The notes under the pieces: model-generated | Told to the model about the DNA's origin: nothing | Seen by the model: the letters and a program-made list of their open reading frames with translations, nothing else | Database searches by the model: none | Program-made: the position numbers and the translations under genes | Part shown: positions 37,040 to 46,710 of the stretch, piece after piece | Layout of the letters: every line of letters starts with the position of its first letter | Position numbering within the stretch: the stretch's first letter is position 1 | NCBI GenBank assembly: GCA_946998115.1 | Contig: CAMPYB010000002.1 | Coordinates: forward strand, 9,065 to 73,064 | Length of the DNA: 64,000 nt | DNA from: an uncultured Actinomyces sp. | Lineage (GTDB): Bacteria; Actinomycetota; Actinomycetes; Actinomycetales; Actinomycetaceae | Reading direction: 5' to 3'

Positions 37040-39043
37040 TTATATGTCTAAGAAACGTACATCGGTAGCGTTACGTTGTATAAATCCTCTACGTGATTCA
37101 ACATCTTCACCCATTAGTACAGTAAATATTTCATCAGCCGATGCGGCATCATTTAATGTCACTTGTTTTAATATTCTAAATTCAGGATCCATTGTTGTTT
37201 CCCAAAGTTCACTGGCATTCATTTCACCCAAACCTTTATATCTTTGTATACCACTTTCTTTAGGTAATTTTTTGCCAGCTTTTAAACCATCTTTCACGAG
37301 TTGCTCTTTTTCTTTGTCAGAATAAACAAACTCATGATGAGAATTTGTCCATTTTAATCTGTATAACGGTGGTGTTGCCAAATAAACATATCCATTTTCA
37401 ATTAACGGTTTTAAGTATCTGAATAAGAATGTTAACAGCAGTGTAGCAATATGTTGACCATCAACATCAGCGTCAGCCATTAATACAATTTTGTGATATC
37501 TAAGTTTATTGATATCAAATTCTTGACCTATTCCTGTTCCGAAAGCTGTTATCAATGCTCCAATTTCGTTATTAGATAAAGCCTTGTCTAATCTTGCTTT
37601 TTCAACGTTTAATATTTTTCCTCTAATAGGCATGATAGCTTGATGCTCAGGATCTCTACCACCAACAGCACTACCACCAGCTGAGTCACCCTCTACAATA
37701 AATATTTCACAATGTTCAGGATTCCTGCTAGAACAATCACGTAATTTACCAGGCATAGACGCAGATTCTAATATTCCTTTACGCCTTGTTGCTTCCCTAG
37801 CTTTTCTAGCTGCTACACGTGCAGCTGCAGCCGATTGTGCTTTGTTTATTATACTTTTTGCATCTGCAGGATGTGAATCAAACCAGTCTGTTAAATATGC
37901 ATAAAGTTGTTGTTGTACGAATGTTTTAGCTTCCGTATTACCTAATTTAGTTTTAGTTTGTCCTTCAAACTGTGGGTTTGTTAACTTTACAGAAATAACC
38001 GCTGTAAGACCTTCACGTATATCATCGCCAGTTAAATTATCATCTTTTTCTTTCAGAATATTTTTTTCTCTAGCGTATTTATTTGTTATGCTCGTAAGAG
38101 CAGTCCTGAATCCCTCTTCATGTGTTCCACCTTCAGTCGTATTAATAGTATTTGCATACGTATACAACGATTCTGAATACGAAGTTGTCCATTGCATTGC
38201 TATTTCTAAGCTTAGTGTTTTATCTTCACTTTCTGCTTCAAAATCTATTATCTCTGGGTTCACAATTTCCGTTTTTTTAGTGGAGTTTATGAATTTAACG
38301 TAATCTCTTAACCCACCTTCATAGCAATATGTTACTTTATTTATTTGTGATTGTTCATCGTCTTCACCGACAATTTCGTCACCTTTTGTTTCATGTCGCT
38401 CATCTACAAGAGTAAGCGTAAGTCCTTTATTTAGAAACGCCATTTGTTGGAATCTTGTTCTAAGTGTTTCAAATGAATAAGTCGTCGTTTCAAAAATATC
38501 TTCATTTGCCCAAAAAGTTACTGTTGTTCCCGTTTTTGTTGTCTGCTCACCTTTGCGTAAAGGTCCTGTAGGATTTCCATTTATAAAGTCCATATTCCAT
38601 TTATAGCCGTCACGACAAACTTCAACTTCAAGTTTTTTACTCAAAGCATTTACTACAGAAACACCTACACCGTGCAAACCACCTGATACAGCGTAACCGC
38701 CACCACCAAATTTTCCACCAGCATGTAATATTGTTAAAACGACTTCAACAGCAGGTTTCCCTTCAGTAGGATGAATATCCACTGGTATTCCACGACCATT
38801 ATCAACTACTTTTACTCCACCATCTTTAAGTAGAGTTATCTCTATATGAGTACAATATCCAGCTAATGCTTCATCAACTGAATTATCTACTACTTCATAT
38901 ACTAGATGATGTAGTCCTCGTTCACCTGTTGAACCAATATACATTCCTGGACGTTGACGTACAGCTTCCAAGCCTTCTAAAACTGTAATATTTGTTGCAT
39001 CATACTCTTTTTTTGAAGTTTCATTTTGGTCGTGTTCTACCAC
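37040..39043 (-). CDS. gyrB: DNA gyrase subunit B
   Basis: ATPase subunit of gyrase. GHKL ATPase residues ([35 protein letters not shown]), the transducer, and TOPRIM motifs [21 protein letters not shown] and MADADVDG are all present. 667 aa, the short Gram-positive form. The start is GTG at 39043 with GGAG upstream. Between dciA (161 bp gap) and gyrA. Confidence 0.97.
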   Translation of the reverse strand: MVEHDQNETSKKEYDATNITVLEGLEAVRQRPGMYIGSTGERGLHHLVYEVVDNSVDEALAGYCTHIEITLLKDGGVKVVDNGRGIPVDIHPTEGKPAVEVVLTILHAGGKFGGGGYAVSGGLHGVGVSVVNALSKKLEVEVCRDGYKWNMDFINGNPTGPLRKGEQTTKTGTTVTFWANEDIFETTTYSFETLRTRFQQMAFLNKGLTLTLVDERHETKGDEIVGEDDEQSQINKVTYCYEGGLRDYVKFINSTKKTEIVNPEIIDFEAESEDKTLSLEIAMQWTTSYSESLYTYANTINTTEGGTHEEGFRTALTSITNKYAREKNILKEKDDNLTGDDIREGLTAVISVKLTNPQFEGQTKTKLGNTEAKTFVQQQLYAYLTDWFDSHPADAKSIINKAQSAAAARVAARKAREATRRKGILESASMPGKLRDCSSRNPEHCEIFIVEGDSAGGSAVGGRDPEHQAIMPIRGKILNVEKARLDKALSNNEIGALITAFGTGIGQEFDINKLRYHKIVLMADADVDGQHIATLLLTFLFRYLKPLIENGYVYLATPPLYRLKWTNSHHEFVYSDKEKEQLVKDGLKAGKKLPKESGIQRYKGLGEMNASELWETTMDPEFRILKQVTLNDAASADEIFTVLMGEDVESRRGFIQRNATDVRFLDI

Positions 39044-39204
39044 TTGATACTCTCCATTATTTATTTACGAAAAAACTATGTCTATTCTACCTTTTTTTAA
39101 TAGTTTTTTCACTTACTTTATCTTTATTGTGCATTATTAGGCTAATAATCATATTCTTACTACTTTTCAATAGCCCCCTATTGGTTTATTTTAAGCGTAC
39201 TCAT

Positions 39205-39732
39205 TTAGCCATATGTGTCTCTTGGGCCTCTACCTTTTATTCGCCTGTCACTAAAATATTGTTTCGGAGCTTTCGGACCTTCTATTTTTATTTTTTTAAC
39301 CAAATGTGAATTGAAATAATCATCTAGTTCTCTTTGCATTTTTGCTTGTAGCAATCTCATTTTACTTGCCCACATTGTAGATGAACAACACAAGTATAAA
39401 GTATCATTTTTAAAATCTTTTATTTTTACATTTTTAGCTATATATTCGCCAACTATTTCTTTCCAAGAAGTAATTATTCTTACTTTTAATAATTCTTTTT
39501 CCCAATGCATTATTTCTATAAGAGTGTCAAAACAGTCACCTATTTTTACAATATCATTATATTTTGATGCAAATAGTTTTTCGTTGAAATATTTCTTTTT
39601 ATCCTCATTTTTTTTATTTTTATAATATTCTTTTATTTTTTGTTTAATTTTGGGATCTAATTTCATTAAAGTGAATTTTTCTTCAACAACTTTTTTTACA
39701 CGGTTTTCTATTTCTTCATTTGATAGTTGCAT
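39205..39732 (-). CDS. dciA: DciA-type (DUF721) replicative helicase loader
   Basis: DUF721 protein; in bacteria without DnaC/DnaI, DciA helps load DnaB helicase. The domain is in the C-terminal half: SWKEIVGEYIAKNVKI, LYLCCSSTMWASKMRLLQ and a basic end. A Lys-rich, probably disordered N-terminal half of about 75 residues precedes it. 175 aa. The ATG (39732) overlaps the recF stop, so it is coupled to recF. The recF-dciA-gyrB position is the actinobacterial one. Confidence 0.88.
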   Translation of the reverse strand: MQLSNEEIENRVKKVVEEKFTLMKLDPKIKQKIKEYYKNKKNEDKKKYFNEKLFASKYNDIVKIGDCFDTLIEIMHWEKELLKVRIITSWKEIVGEYIAKNVKIKDFKNDTLYLCCSSTMWASKMRLLQAKMQRELDDYFNSHLVKKIKIEGPKAPKQYFSDRRIKGRGPRDTYG

Positions 39733-40889
39733 TATTCACACTCTTTTATTTGACTAATACCATCTATATTTTTTACGTTATATTTTTTAGCTTTTATTCC
39801 AATAGGTATATCATTTTCAACAGCAACAGTTATAAAAACTTGTTCAATTTTCTTCATTATTTCTATTATACTTTTTCTTCTATTTTCGTCTAATTCCGCA
39901 AATACATCATCTAATATAAGTATTGGATCAGTGTTGAATATTTCCTTTATTAGTTCGTGTGAAGCAATTTTTAACGCTAATACGCTCGACCATGTTTCAC
40001 CGTGACTTGCATATCCTTTTATAGGTAGATTATCTAAATAAAAATCTATATCATCCCTATGAGTTCCAATAAGATTTATTCCTCTTTCTATCTCTCTATT
40101 TTTATTTTCATCTAATATTTGTAAATATTTTTCTTTTATTTCTTTAATCGATTGATTTTCACTAATATTTTTTCCATATTTTTCTACACTATTTTTATAT
40201 ATGATATTAATTTTTTTTGTGTCATTAGAAACTTTCTCATATGCACATTGGAGTAAAGGCTTTATTTTAGTAATTATTTCCATTCTTATTTTTAATGTTT
40301 TAGCAAATAATTCAGCTAATTTTTCATTCCAAATTTGTAATATATTTTCATCATTTATTTGTCTTATTTTTAATGTTTTCAGCAAAGCGGCTCTTTGTTT
40401 TAAAACCCTGTCTATTTCTATTCTTACACCCATATAAGTCGGATATATTTGTGTTGCCAATTCATCAATAAAATTTCTCCGAACACTTGGATCAAGCTTT
40501 ATTATTTGTAAATCTTCAGGAGCAAAAATTATTGTCTTTATTTTTCCCAATATTTCTTTATTGTTCACATTATTTTTATTTAATCTTGCCCTATTAGGTT
40601 TACCTTGAATTACTTCTAATTCAATAAGAGTTTTATAATCATTTTCTTCAACTTTCGCACGAAGTATTGCCCCTGTAGGAGGTGCTTCATTTTTGTTTTC
40701 ACATCGTATTAATGCGTTATCATTTTTATTTCTATGTGAACTAAAAGTTGATAGATACACTATTGCTTCAACTAGATTAGTTTTTCCTTGCCCATTTTTA
40801 CCAACTAAAATATTTATTCCTCTAGGGAAAGAAATAACTAGTTCTTTATAAGACCTGTAATCAGTTAAAGCAAGATCCGTCACATGCAT
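39732..40889 (-). CDS. recF: DNA replication and repair protein RecF
   Basis: SMC-like ATPase that helps load RecA at gaps. Walker A GKNGQGKTN (about 33-41), the coiled-coil-like middle, the ABC-type signature SHGETWSS, and Walker B ILDDVFAELD are in order. 385 aa is normal. ATG 40889 is 13 bp after dnaN; the unit dnaN-recF-dciA looks like one transcript. Confidence 0.95.
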   Translation of the reverse strand: MHVTDLALTDYRSYKELVISFPRGINILVGKNGQGKTNLVEAIVYLSTFSSHRNKNDNALIRCENKNEAPPTGAILRAKVEENDYKTLIELEVIQGKPNRARLNKNNVNNKEILGKIKTIIFAPEDLQIIKLDPSVRRNFIDELATQIYPTYMGVRIEIDRVLKQRAALLKTLKIRQINDENILQIWNEKLAELFAKTLKIRMEIITKIKPLLQCAYEKVSNDTKKINIIYKNSVEKYGKNISENQSIKEIKEKYLQILDENKNREIERGINLIGTHRDDIDFYLDNLPIKGYASHGETWSSVLALKIASHELIKEIFNTDPILILDDVFAELDENRRKSIIEIMKKIEQVFITVAVENDIPIGIKAKKYNVKNIDGISQIKECE

Positions 40890-40902
40890 CTTTTTACTTT
40901 CA

Positions 40903-42027
40903 CTATTTACGCACAGGCATTAATAAATATTTAAATTCTTCCACAGCCTCATTATTTTCATCACTCCATCCTTTTATAAGTATTGCTTTATTCGGATGAT
41001 TGAAGAAAAATTTAGCATATTTTGCTTCTAAAACGCTTAAACCTTCTAGTAAAAATGTAGGATTGAACGAAACAGTTATTGTTTCACCGTTTAAATTAGA
41101 ACTTATACTTTCACTAGCTTGTGTTTCGTCACCGCTTCCAGCTTCTAAAATTATTGCATCCTCATCGAAATTAAATGTCATAGGTTCATTAGGATTTAAA
41201 ACTATTCCTACACGTTTTATTGACTCTATAAGTTCTTTTGTTTCAACTAAAGCAGTAATTGGTGTTTGTGTTGGAAATAGTTCATCAACTCGTGGATATT
41301 CACCTTCACGTAAAGATGATATGATTTGCTGTCCAACTGTTTCAAATCCTATCAACGTACTTTCTTCACCATTGTTGTTTAAACCGACACTTATATTTCC
41401 AGTGTTATTTAATGAACGACCAATATCATATAAATTTTTAGCTTTTATTAAAACTGAAATATTTATATTTTCATCTTTAGGATTCCACTGTAATTCACCT
41501 TTTGAAAGTCTAAATCTATCAGTAGTTGTCATGGATATTTTATTTCCAATAAAATCTATTTTTACACTAGAAAGCACTGGAATCATGTCATCTTTAGAAG
41601 CTGATATTTTAATTTGATTAATAAGATTAAAGAAACTTTGTGAATCAACTGTTCCTAAAATTTGTGGCATGTCATTTATGCTAGGATATTCATCAATATT
41701 CATTGTTGGTAAAACAAACTTTGATGTTCCACATTTTATTAATGCTTTACTTCCATCTAAAGTTATTGTTACTGGTTTATTAGGAAGTAGCTTAGAGATA
41801 TCAGCTAAAAGTTTACCTGATACTAAAATTTTTCCTTGCTCTAAAACTTTAGCTTCAATCTGACAAGTAGCAGATGCATCGTCACCAACTGATTGTAATG
41901 TTACTGTTTCGTCTTGAGCAATGATAAGTACACCCATTCTTATAGGAGAAGTACTTTTGGTTTGTAACATATGTGATACCCAAACTACAGCGTTGGTCAA
42001 TACAGATTTATCTAATGTAACTTTCAA
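40903..42027 (-). CDS. dnaN: DNA polymerase III sliding clamp (beta subunit)
   Basis: Ring-shaped processivity clamp. Three clamp folds are spread over 374 aa; seen are MKVTLDKSVLTNAV at the start, TTDRFRLSKGE in domain 2 and the C-terminal YLLMPVRK. The family usually ends LxMPxR, as here. ATG 42027 has AAGGAGAT upstream. The 319-bp gap to dnaA contains DnaA boxes. Confidence 0.97.
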   Translation of the reverse strand: MKVTLDKSVLTNAVVWVSHMLQTKSTSPIRMGVLIIAQDETVTLQSVGDDASATCQIEAKVLEQGKILVSGKLLADISKLLPNKPVTITLDGSKALIKCGTSKFVLPTMNIDEYPSINDMPQILGTVDSQSFFNLINQIKISASKDDMIPVLSSVKIDFIGNKISMTTTDRFRLSKGELQWNPKDENINISVLIKAKNLYDIGRSLNNTGNISVGLNNNGEESTLIGFETVGQQIISSLREGEYPRVDELFPTQTPITALVETKELIESIKRVGIVLNPNEPMTFNFDEDAIILEAGSGDETQASESISSNLNGETITVSFNPTFLLEGLSVLEAKYAKFFFNHPNKAILIKGWSDENNEAVEEFKYLLMPVRK

Positions 42028-42170
42028 AGCATCTCCTTATAAATACTACACGTATACTGTAGATTATAATTTATATTTTTTACTCTATAAAGATTTATTA
42101 TATGCACAGTTAAATGATATTTGTTTTTATATAAAAATTTTTTTAATTAAATATTAATTACATTATGTCT

Positions 42171-42341
42171 TGTGGATATTGTGTAAAAGTAGTTTTTTTA
42201 TTTGAATATGAATGTTTTTAATTGTGGATAACAATTGTCAATATCTTGTGAATATGTTTTTAATTGTGGATAACATTTAATATGCACATTTAACACACAT
42301 TTAAAAACTTAGTTTTCCACAAAAAAGTTTAGTTTTCCACA
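42171..42341. promoter_or_regulatory. DnaA boxes in the dnaA-dnaN intergenic region (oriC part)
   Basis: Perfect reverse boxes TGTGGATAA at 42223-42231 and 42265-42273. One-mismatch boxes TGTGGATAT at 42171-42179 and TGTGAATAT at 42247-42255. Variant TTTTCCACA boxes at 42313-42321 and 42333-42341. The surrounding 42028-42346 tract has no gene and contains long A/T runs suitable for unwinding. The dnaN promoter must also lie here. Confidence 0.85.
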
Positions 42342-42346
42342 GAGGT

Positions 42347-43903
42347 TTATGAGAATCTATTTTTATTTATTTGACTAGAAAGAGCAGTAATATGAAAGTA
42401 TGCTTCAGATTCCTGTTTCACTAATTTTTTCATTTTATCTGTAGCATGCATTATAGTAGTGTGATCCTTGCCAAATGCTTCACCTATAACTGGTAAAGAA
42501 TAACTGGTAAATGTTCTACATAAGTACATCGCTATTTGTCTTGGGAAACAAATTTTTTTAGACCTGCTATTAGAATGCATTTGTTCAACTGTAATATTAA
42601 AGTGATCAGCAGTAAGTTCTATTATTTGCTCTAAAGAAAGAGGAACAGTTGAAACATCATTAGTTAATTCCTTTAGAATTTCCTTAGCAGCATCTAAAGT
42701 AATTTCAGTTTTATACAAACTTGAATAAGCTAAAATTTGCGTTAAAGCACCTTCTAGTTCGCGAATATTTGTTGTCACAACTGAAGCTATGAAAGTAATC
42801 ACTTCTGAAGGCAAAGTAATACCTTCACGTTCAGTTTTACTTTCTAAAATAGCTCTTCTAATTTCCATATTAGGAGATTGGATATCACAAATAATTCCAG
42901 ATTTGAAACGACTAACAAGTCTGTCTTCAAGATTTTTTAAATCTTTAGGATGTACATCTGAAGTTAAAACTATCTGTTTATTAGCATTATAAAGAGTGTT
43001 GAAAGTATTAAAAAATTCTTCCAAAGTACCCTCTTTACCTTTTAAAAATTGAATATCATCAATTAAAAGAATATCGACTTTCCTGTATTTTTCAGAAAAT
43101 TTTAATCTAGAATCATTTCTAATTGCACTAACAAACTCATTAGTAAATTCTTCACTAGTAACATACCTGACTTCGTATTCTGGGTTTAGGCGACACATTA
43201 AATTACCCATAGCATGTAAAAGATGTGTTTTACCTAAACCACTTCCGCCATAAATAAATAAAGGGTTATATTCAATTCCAGGATTTTCAGCTACTGAAAT
43301 AGCTGCGGCATGAGCGAAATTATTTGTAGGACCAGTAACGAAAGTTTCAAAAGTATACTTAGGATTTAAATGAGATTTTTCATCATAATATTTAAACTCT
43401 TTTACAGTATTCGGTAAAGTGGATACACTCTTTTCTGTTGTATTTTCTGTAGAAATACTTTCATCAGTAAAATTGGCGCCAATTTTGGGATTAGTAGCCA
43501 TGTCATTTAAATTGAATTCTTCAAAATCAAGATTTGGTTTATTATTCACACTGGAATTAGTATTTGAAGAATTTATAGAAGATTGTAAAGTTTGAGGAGA
43601 AATATCAGCCTGATTAAAAGTATCAACATTGGTAGTAGTAGAAGTGAGAGTACTATCTATAACTGTTGTAAAAGATTGTAAAGGAACATTTAATTTTGAA
43701 AGAAAAATTATGAAGTTATTTTTATAATTTTGCTCAACATGATTTTTTATAAATTCGTTAGGAACTAAAAGAATTACTTGACCGCTTTGAAAATCTACTA
43801 TTAGCTTACATAAACTTAAAAATCCTTTTTCTTTAGGGCCAATACTTGGAGATAATTCTTGAATAAAATTTTCCCAAAGTGTTTCTTCGTCTATTTGATC
43901 CAT
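42347..43903 (-). CDS. dnaA: Chromosomal replication initiator DnaA
   Basis: ATP-dependent initiator that binds DnaA boxes and opens oriC. Domain I (about 1-85), a low-complexity Ser/Thr/Asn domain II, the AAA+ domain with Walker A GGSGLGKTH and Walker B LLIDDIQFL, and domain IV with the box-recognition motif DHTTIMHA. 518 aa. ATG 43903 has AGGAACATTAGAC upstream. A promoter and five DnaA boxes lie just upstream, suggesting autoregulation. Confidence 0.98.
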   Translation of the reverse strand: MDQIDEETLWENFIQELSPSIGPKEKGFLSLCKLIVDFQSGQVILLVPNEFIKNHVEQNYKNNFIIFLSKLNVPLQSFTTVIDSTLTSTTTNVDTFNQADISPQTLQSSINSSNTNSSVNNKPNLDFEEFNLNDMATNPKIGANFTDESISTENTTEKSVSTLPNTVKEFKYYDEKSHLNPKYTFETFVTGPTNNFAHAAAISVAENPGIEYNPLFIYGGSGLGKTHLLHAMGNLMCRLNPEYEVRYVTSEEFTNEFVSAIRNDSRLKFSEKYRKVDILLIDDIQFLKGKEGTLEEFFNTFNTLYNANKQIVLTSDVHPKDLKNLEDRLVSRFKSGIICDIQSPNMEIRRAILESKTEREGITLPSEVITFIASVVTTNIRELEGALTQILAYSSLYKTEITLDAAKEILKELTNDVSTVPLSLEQIIELTADHFNITVEQMHSNSRSKKICFPRQIAMYLCRTFTSYSLPVIGEAFGKDHTTIMHATDKMKKLVKQESEAYFHITALSSQINKNRFS

Positions 43904-43945
43904 GTCTAATGTTCCTGAAAATAATAAATTTATAAAATCGGTTAA

Positions 43946-43974
43946 ATAGTAGAATTAAAAAAAGTTATACACAA
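43946..43974 (-). promoter_or_regulatory. Probable dnaA promoter overlapping a DnaA box
   Basis: On the leftward strand: TTGTGT (43969-43974), 17-bp spacer, TACTAT (43946-43951). The -35 element overlaps the DnaA box TTATACACA at 43965-43973, so DnaA bound there would block RNA polymerase. Confidence 0.6.
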
Positions 43975-44101
43975 GGTTATACACAAATGTGGATAAGTAA
44001 TTACAAATATGTAATTATTTCAATTAATGAAAGAATATTGTGAATTCAAAAAACAACATTCATGTAATTTTTGTGGATAAAAAAGTAAAATTTGTGGATA
44101 A
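43965..44101. promoter_or_regulatory. DnaA boxes in the dnaA-rpmH intergenic region (oriC part)
   Basis: Five perfect boxes: TTATACACA at 43965-43973 and 43977-43985; reverse TGTGGATAA at 43988-43996, 44072-44080 and 44093-44101. The 334-bp region 43904-44237 holds no gene other than the two divergent promoters. Leading-strand gene polarity switches here, so replication probably starts at or beside this point. Confidence 0.88.
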
Positions 44102-44144
44102 AAATAAACAAATATAATAAAAAAGAAAAATTTGAGAAAAGTCT

Positions 44145-44173
44145 TTGACGTAAAGGAAAATAGCGTATAAAAT
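44145..44173 (+). promoter_or_regulatory. rpmH promoter
   Basis: TTGACG (44145-44150), 17-bp spacer, TAAAAT (44168-44173), about 65 bp before the rpmH start. The strongest sigma-A-like promoter I see in the window, fitting a ribosomal protein gene. Confidence 0.75.
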
Positions 44174-44237
44174 GTCTCTTTGTATTGTTCATATTTTTAA
44201 AAGTATGAGATGGTAAATAAAATTACAGGAGAAACTC

Positions 44238-44375
44238 GTGACAAAGAGGACTTTCCAACCAAATAATCGCCGTCGCGCGAAAGTACATGGTTTCCGTTTG
44301 CGTATGCGTACGCGTGCAGGTCGTGCAATTCTATCAGCTCGCCGTCGCAAAGGACGTGCACAACTATCTGCATAA
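44238..44375 (+). CDS. rpmH: 50S ribosomal protein L34
   Basis: 45 aa: [20 protein letters not shown], then [19 protein letters not shown] and QLSA, an exact family pattern. The start is GTG at 44238 with AGGAG upstream. It uses CGT/CGC arginine codons and is strikingly GC-rich compared with its surroundings, as in highly expressed genes. First gene of a rightward unit with rnpA, yidD and yidC. Confidence 0.97.
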   Translation: MTKRTFQPNNRRRAKVHGFRLRMRTRAGRAILSARRRKGRAQLSA

Positions 44376-44376
44376 C

Positions 44377-44739
44377 GTGTTAAACAAAGCGTATAGAATG
44401 AAAAAACCCTCAGATTTTTTTGAGGTAGTGAAAAAAGGTGTACGCGTACCTAACAAATGCTTAGTTGTACACTATAAAGCCGACAAGAGGAATGTAGCTA
44501 CTCCACTTGTCGGTTTCATTGTACCTAAAAAACAAATAAAAAAAGCAGTCGAGAGAAATCGCCTAAAAAGACAAATTAGGCATATAATTGCTGAAAAAAT
44601 TGAAAAAATTCCATTAGGTGCAAAAATAGTTATAAGAGTGTTGAGTGATGCAAAAAACAAAACATCTTATGAACTTGAAAAAATTATCGACAAATCACTT
44701 GAAAAAGCTAAAGAAAAAACTGATAAATGTGGTAAATAA
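44377..44739 (+). CDS. rnpA: Ribonuclease P protein component
   Basis: Protein subunit of the ribozyme that trims tRNA 5' ends. The product begins (GTG) [20 protein letters not shown] and carries the RNR motif in [13 protein letters not shown] choose GTG 44377, one base after the rpmH stop, because it gives 120 aa and the usual N-terminus; longer in-frame extensions overlap rpmH and look wrong. No Shine-Dalgarno is visible, so coupling to rpmH is likely. Confidence 0.93.
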   Translation: MLNKAYRMKKPSDFFEVVKKGVRVPNKCLVVHYKADKRNVATPLVGFIVPKKQIKKAVERNRLKRQIRHIIAEKIEKIPLGAKIVIRVLSDAKNKTSYELEKIIDKSLEKAKEKTDKCGK

Positions 44740-44998
44740 AATAATAGTTTTTATAATTATTAAAATAATTAGAGGCTATCAAATATTTATTTCACCAATA
44801 AAAGGACCTACTTGTAAATATTATCCATCTTGTTCATCATATATGATACAAGCATTACAAAAACATGGCATAATAAAAGGGCTAATATTAGGATTATATA
44901 GGTTGCTAAGATGTAACCCATTTTCAAACGGTGGGGTAGATTTAGTACCTGAAAAAAATCACTGGAAAGCCCCTAAATATTCAGGAGAAGACGAATAA
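44729..44998 (+). CDS. yidD: Membrane protein insertion efficiency factor YidD
   Basis: Small membrane-associated protein assisting YidC. Family core: [30 protein letters not shown] and [14 protein letters not shown] spread over the chain (cysteines conserved). Start is likely GTG 44729 (89 aa), overlapping the end of rnpA by 11 bp; the same frame stays open upstream but inside rnpA. Its stop overlaps the yidC ATG by one base. Confidence 0.9.
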   Translation: MVNKIIVFIIIKIIRGYQIFISPIKGPTCKYYPSCSSYMIQALQKHGIIKGLILGLYRLLRCNPFSNGGVDLVPEKNHWKAPKYSGEDE

Positions 44999-46104
44999 TG
45001 CATTTTTTTGAAGCGATACTTTGGCCGTTTAAATTAGCACTATCGTGGGTGCTCGTAGGAATACACAGCGCGCTAGTTGCGATAGGGTTTAATAAAGGAC
45101 CTGGTATAGCATGGATTTTATCAATAGTAGTTTTAACAATAATTGTGCGAATAATACTTATACCATTGTTTTTTAAACAAATAAAAGCAAATCGTGCAAT
45201 GCAAATTTTACAACCAGAACTTAAAAAACTACAAAAAAAATATAAAAATCGTAAAGATGCAGCGTCACGCGAAAAAATGCGTAAAGAACAAATGGAATTG
45301 TACAAAAAAAATGGTACAAATCCAATGTCATCATGTATGCCAGTTTTATTTCAATTACCAGTATTCTTTGCACTATATGCAGTATTAAATTCCACAATAA
45401 TATTAGCAAAAGGAAGTTATTACGGTTCTAAAACACTAGGTGCTTTAACAGTTCAATATGCTAACGAAATAAATAAATCAAAAATATTTGGTGCATCATT
45501 GGCAGACACATTCATGCACACACATGAAACAAACGTAAAAATAGTGGCAATAATACTCATCATAATAATGGCATTAACACAATTTTTCACTATGAAACAA
45601 TTGACTCTTAAAAATATGCCAGCATCAGTCATAAATGATCCTGATAATCCAGCATTAAAAACAAACAAAATGATGATGTATGTAATGCCATTAATCATGG
45701 CAATAACAGGCGTAAACTTTCAAATAGGTGTACTCATATACTGGCTAACAACAAATATATGGACAATGGGTCAACAATTCTATTCAATAGAAAAAATGCC
45801 TGTACCAGGTTCGGAAGCTGAAAAGAAATTAATGAAAAAACGGGCCGAAAAAGGATTAATAGATACAGAAGAAGAAATACTACAACCTAAAAAACAAAGA
45901 CCGCAACCTGTGAGTAAAAAACGCCAAAAAGCGGGAGTGAAAAACCCTGACTTGTTAAATAAAAAAGAAGAACAAGATAATTCTGATACACAAACAGAAC
46001 AAACTAAACAAAAATTATCTAAAGAAGAAATAGCACGCAGGCGTTACGAAAAAAGAGCTGCAGAACGAAAAGCAGCTGCTAAAAAAAGAAATAAGAAAAA
46101 ATAA
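44998..46104 (+). CDS. yidC: Membrane protein insertase YidC
   Basis: Inserts membrane proteins with or without SecYEG. Five spans: N-terminal (about 7-27), span 2 (about 33-58), the cytosolic basic hairpin KYKNRKDAASREKMRKEQ, then PVLFQLPVFFALYAVL and two more between about 180 and 255. A Lys/Gln-rich C-terminal tail of about 95 residues could touch the ribosome. 368 aa, typical actinobacterial form without the big periplasmic domain. ATG overlaps the yidD stop (TAATG). Confidence 0.95.
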   Translation: MHFFEAILWPFKLALSWVLVGIHSALVAIGFNKGPGIAWILSIVVLTIIVRIILIPLFFKQIKANRAMQILQPELKKLQKKYKNRKDAASREKMRKEQMELYKKNGTNPMSSCMPVLFQLPVFFALYAVLNSTIILAKGSYYGSKTLGALTVQYANEINKSKIFGASLADTFMHTHETNVKIVAIILIIIMALTQFFTMKQLTLKNMPASVINDPDNPALKTNKMMMYVMPLIMAITGVNFQIGVLIYWLTTNIWTMGQQFYSIEKMPVPGSEAEKKLMKKRAEKGLIDTEEEILQPKKQRPQPVSKKRQKAGVKNPDLLNKKEEQDNSDTQTEQTKQKLSKEEIARRRYEKRAAERKAAAKKRNKKK

Positions 46105-46174
46105 TTTAATAAAAACTAAAAACTCATATAATATATAAATGAACTTGAGCAAGTTTATTGAAAGGATAAAATAA

Positions 46175-46678
46175 ATGTCACAACAATTAGATCAGGAGAC
46201 GATCGCATTACTCGAAGAAGAGGGCGATACTGCGGCTGACTATATTGAAGGACTATTAGATATATGTGACCTAGATGGTGATATTGAAATAGGAATAGAA
46301 AATGGTCGCGCACTTATAGAAGTAGTTGGTGAAGATGCGCAAAATTTACAATGCCTCATAGGTAAAGATGGGCAAGTGTTAAATGCATTACAAGAACTAA
46401 TGAGACTATCAGTTCAAACATCAACAGGAACACGATCACGTGTAATGTTAGATATTGCAAGCTTTAGAAAAAACAAAAAAGAAGAATTAACAAAAATAGC
46501 TGAAGAAGCAGTAACATCAGTTTTGGCTAAAAATGAACCAGCACAGTTACCTCCAATGAATTCTTTTGAAAGAAAAATATGTCATGATGTCGTAGCTAAA
46601 GCTGGATTAATATCAAACTCAGATGGAGTAGAACCAAATAGGTATGTTGTTGTATATCCTGCCGGAGCTGAATTATAA
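46175..46678 (+). CDS. jag: RNA-binding protein Jag/KhpB
   Basis: KH plus R3H single-strand nucleic-acid-binding protein, thought to act on sRNA/mRNA and cell-wall growth. The KH domain contains LIGKDGQVLNALQELMRL (about residues 70-87) and the C-terminal R3H region NSFERKICHDVV. The long Jag_N domain seen in Firmicutes is missing, as in other actinobacteria. 167 aa. ATG has AAAGGA upstream. Follows yidC by 70 bp. Confidence 0.92.
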   Translation: MSQQLDQETIALLEEEGDTAADYIEGLLDICDLDGDIEIGIENGRALIEVVGEDAQNLQCLIGKDGQVLNALQELMRLSVQTSTGTRSRVMLDIASFRKNKKEELTKIAEEAVTSVLAKNEPAQLPPMNSFERKICHDVVAKAGLISNSDGVEPNRYVVVYPAGAEL

Positions 46679-46710
46679 AATTCACTGAAATTCCTATTCT
46701 AAATATTCAA

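Noticed and set aside
41000..41617. 205-codon rightward open frame opposite dnaN
   Set aside because: Antisense shadow of dnaN; composition follows the complementary codons and there is no start signal.
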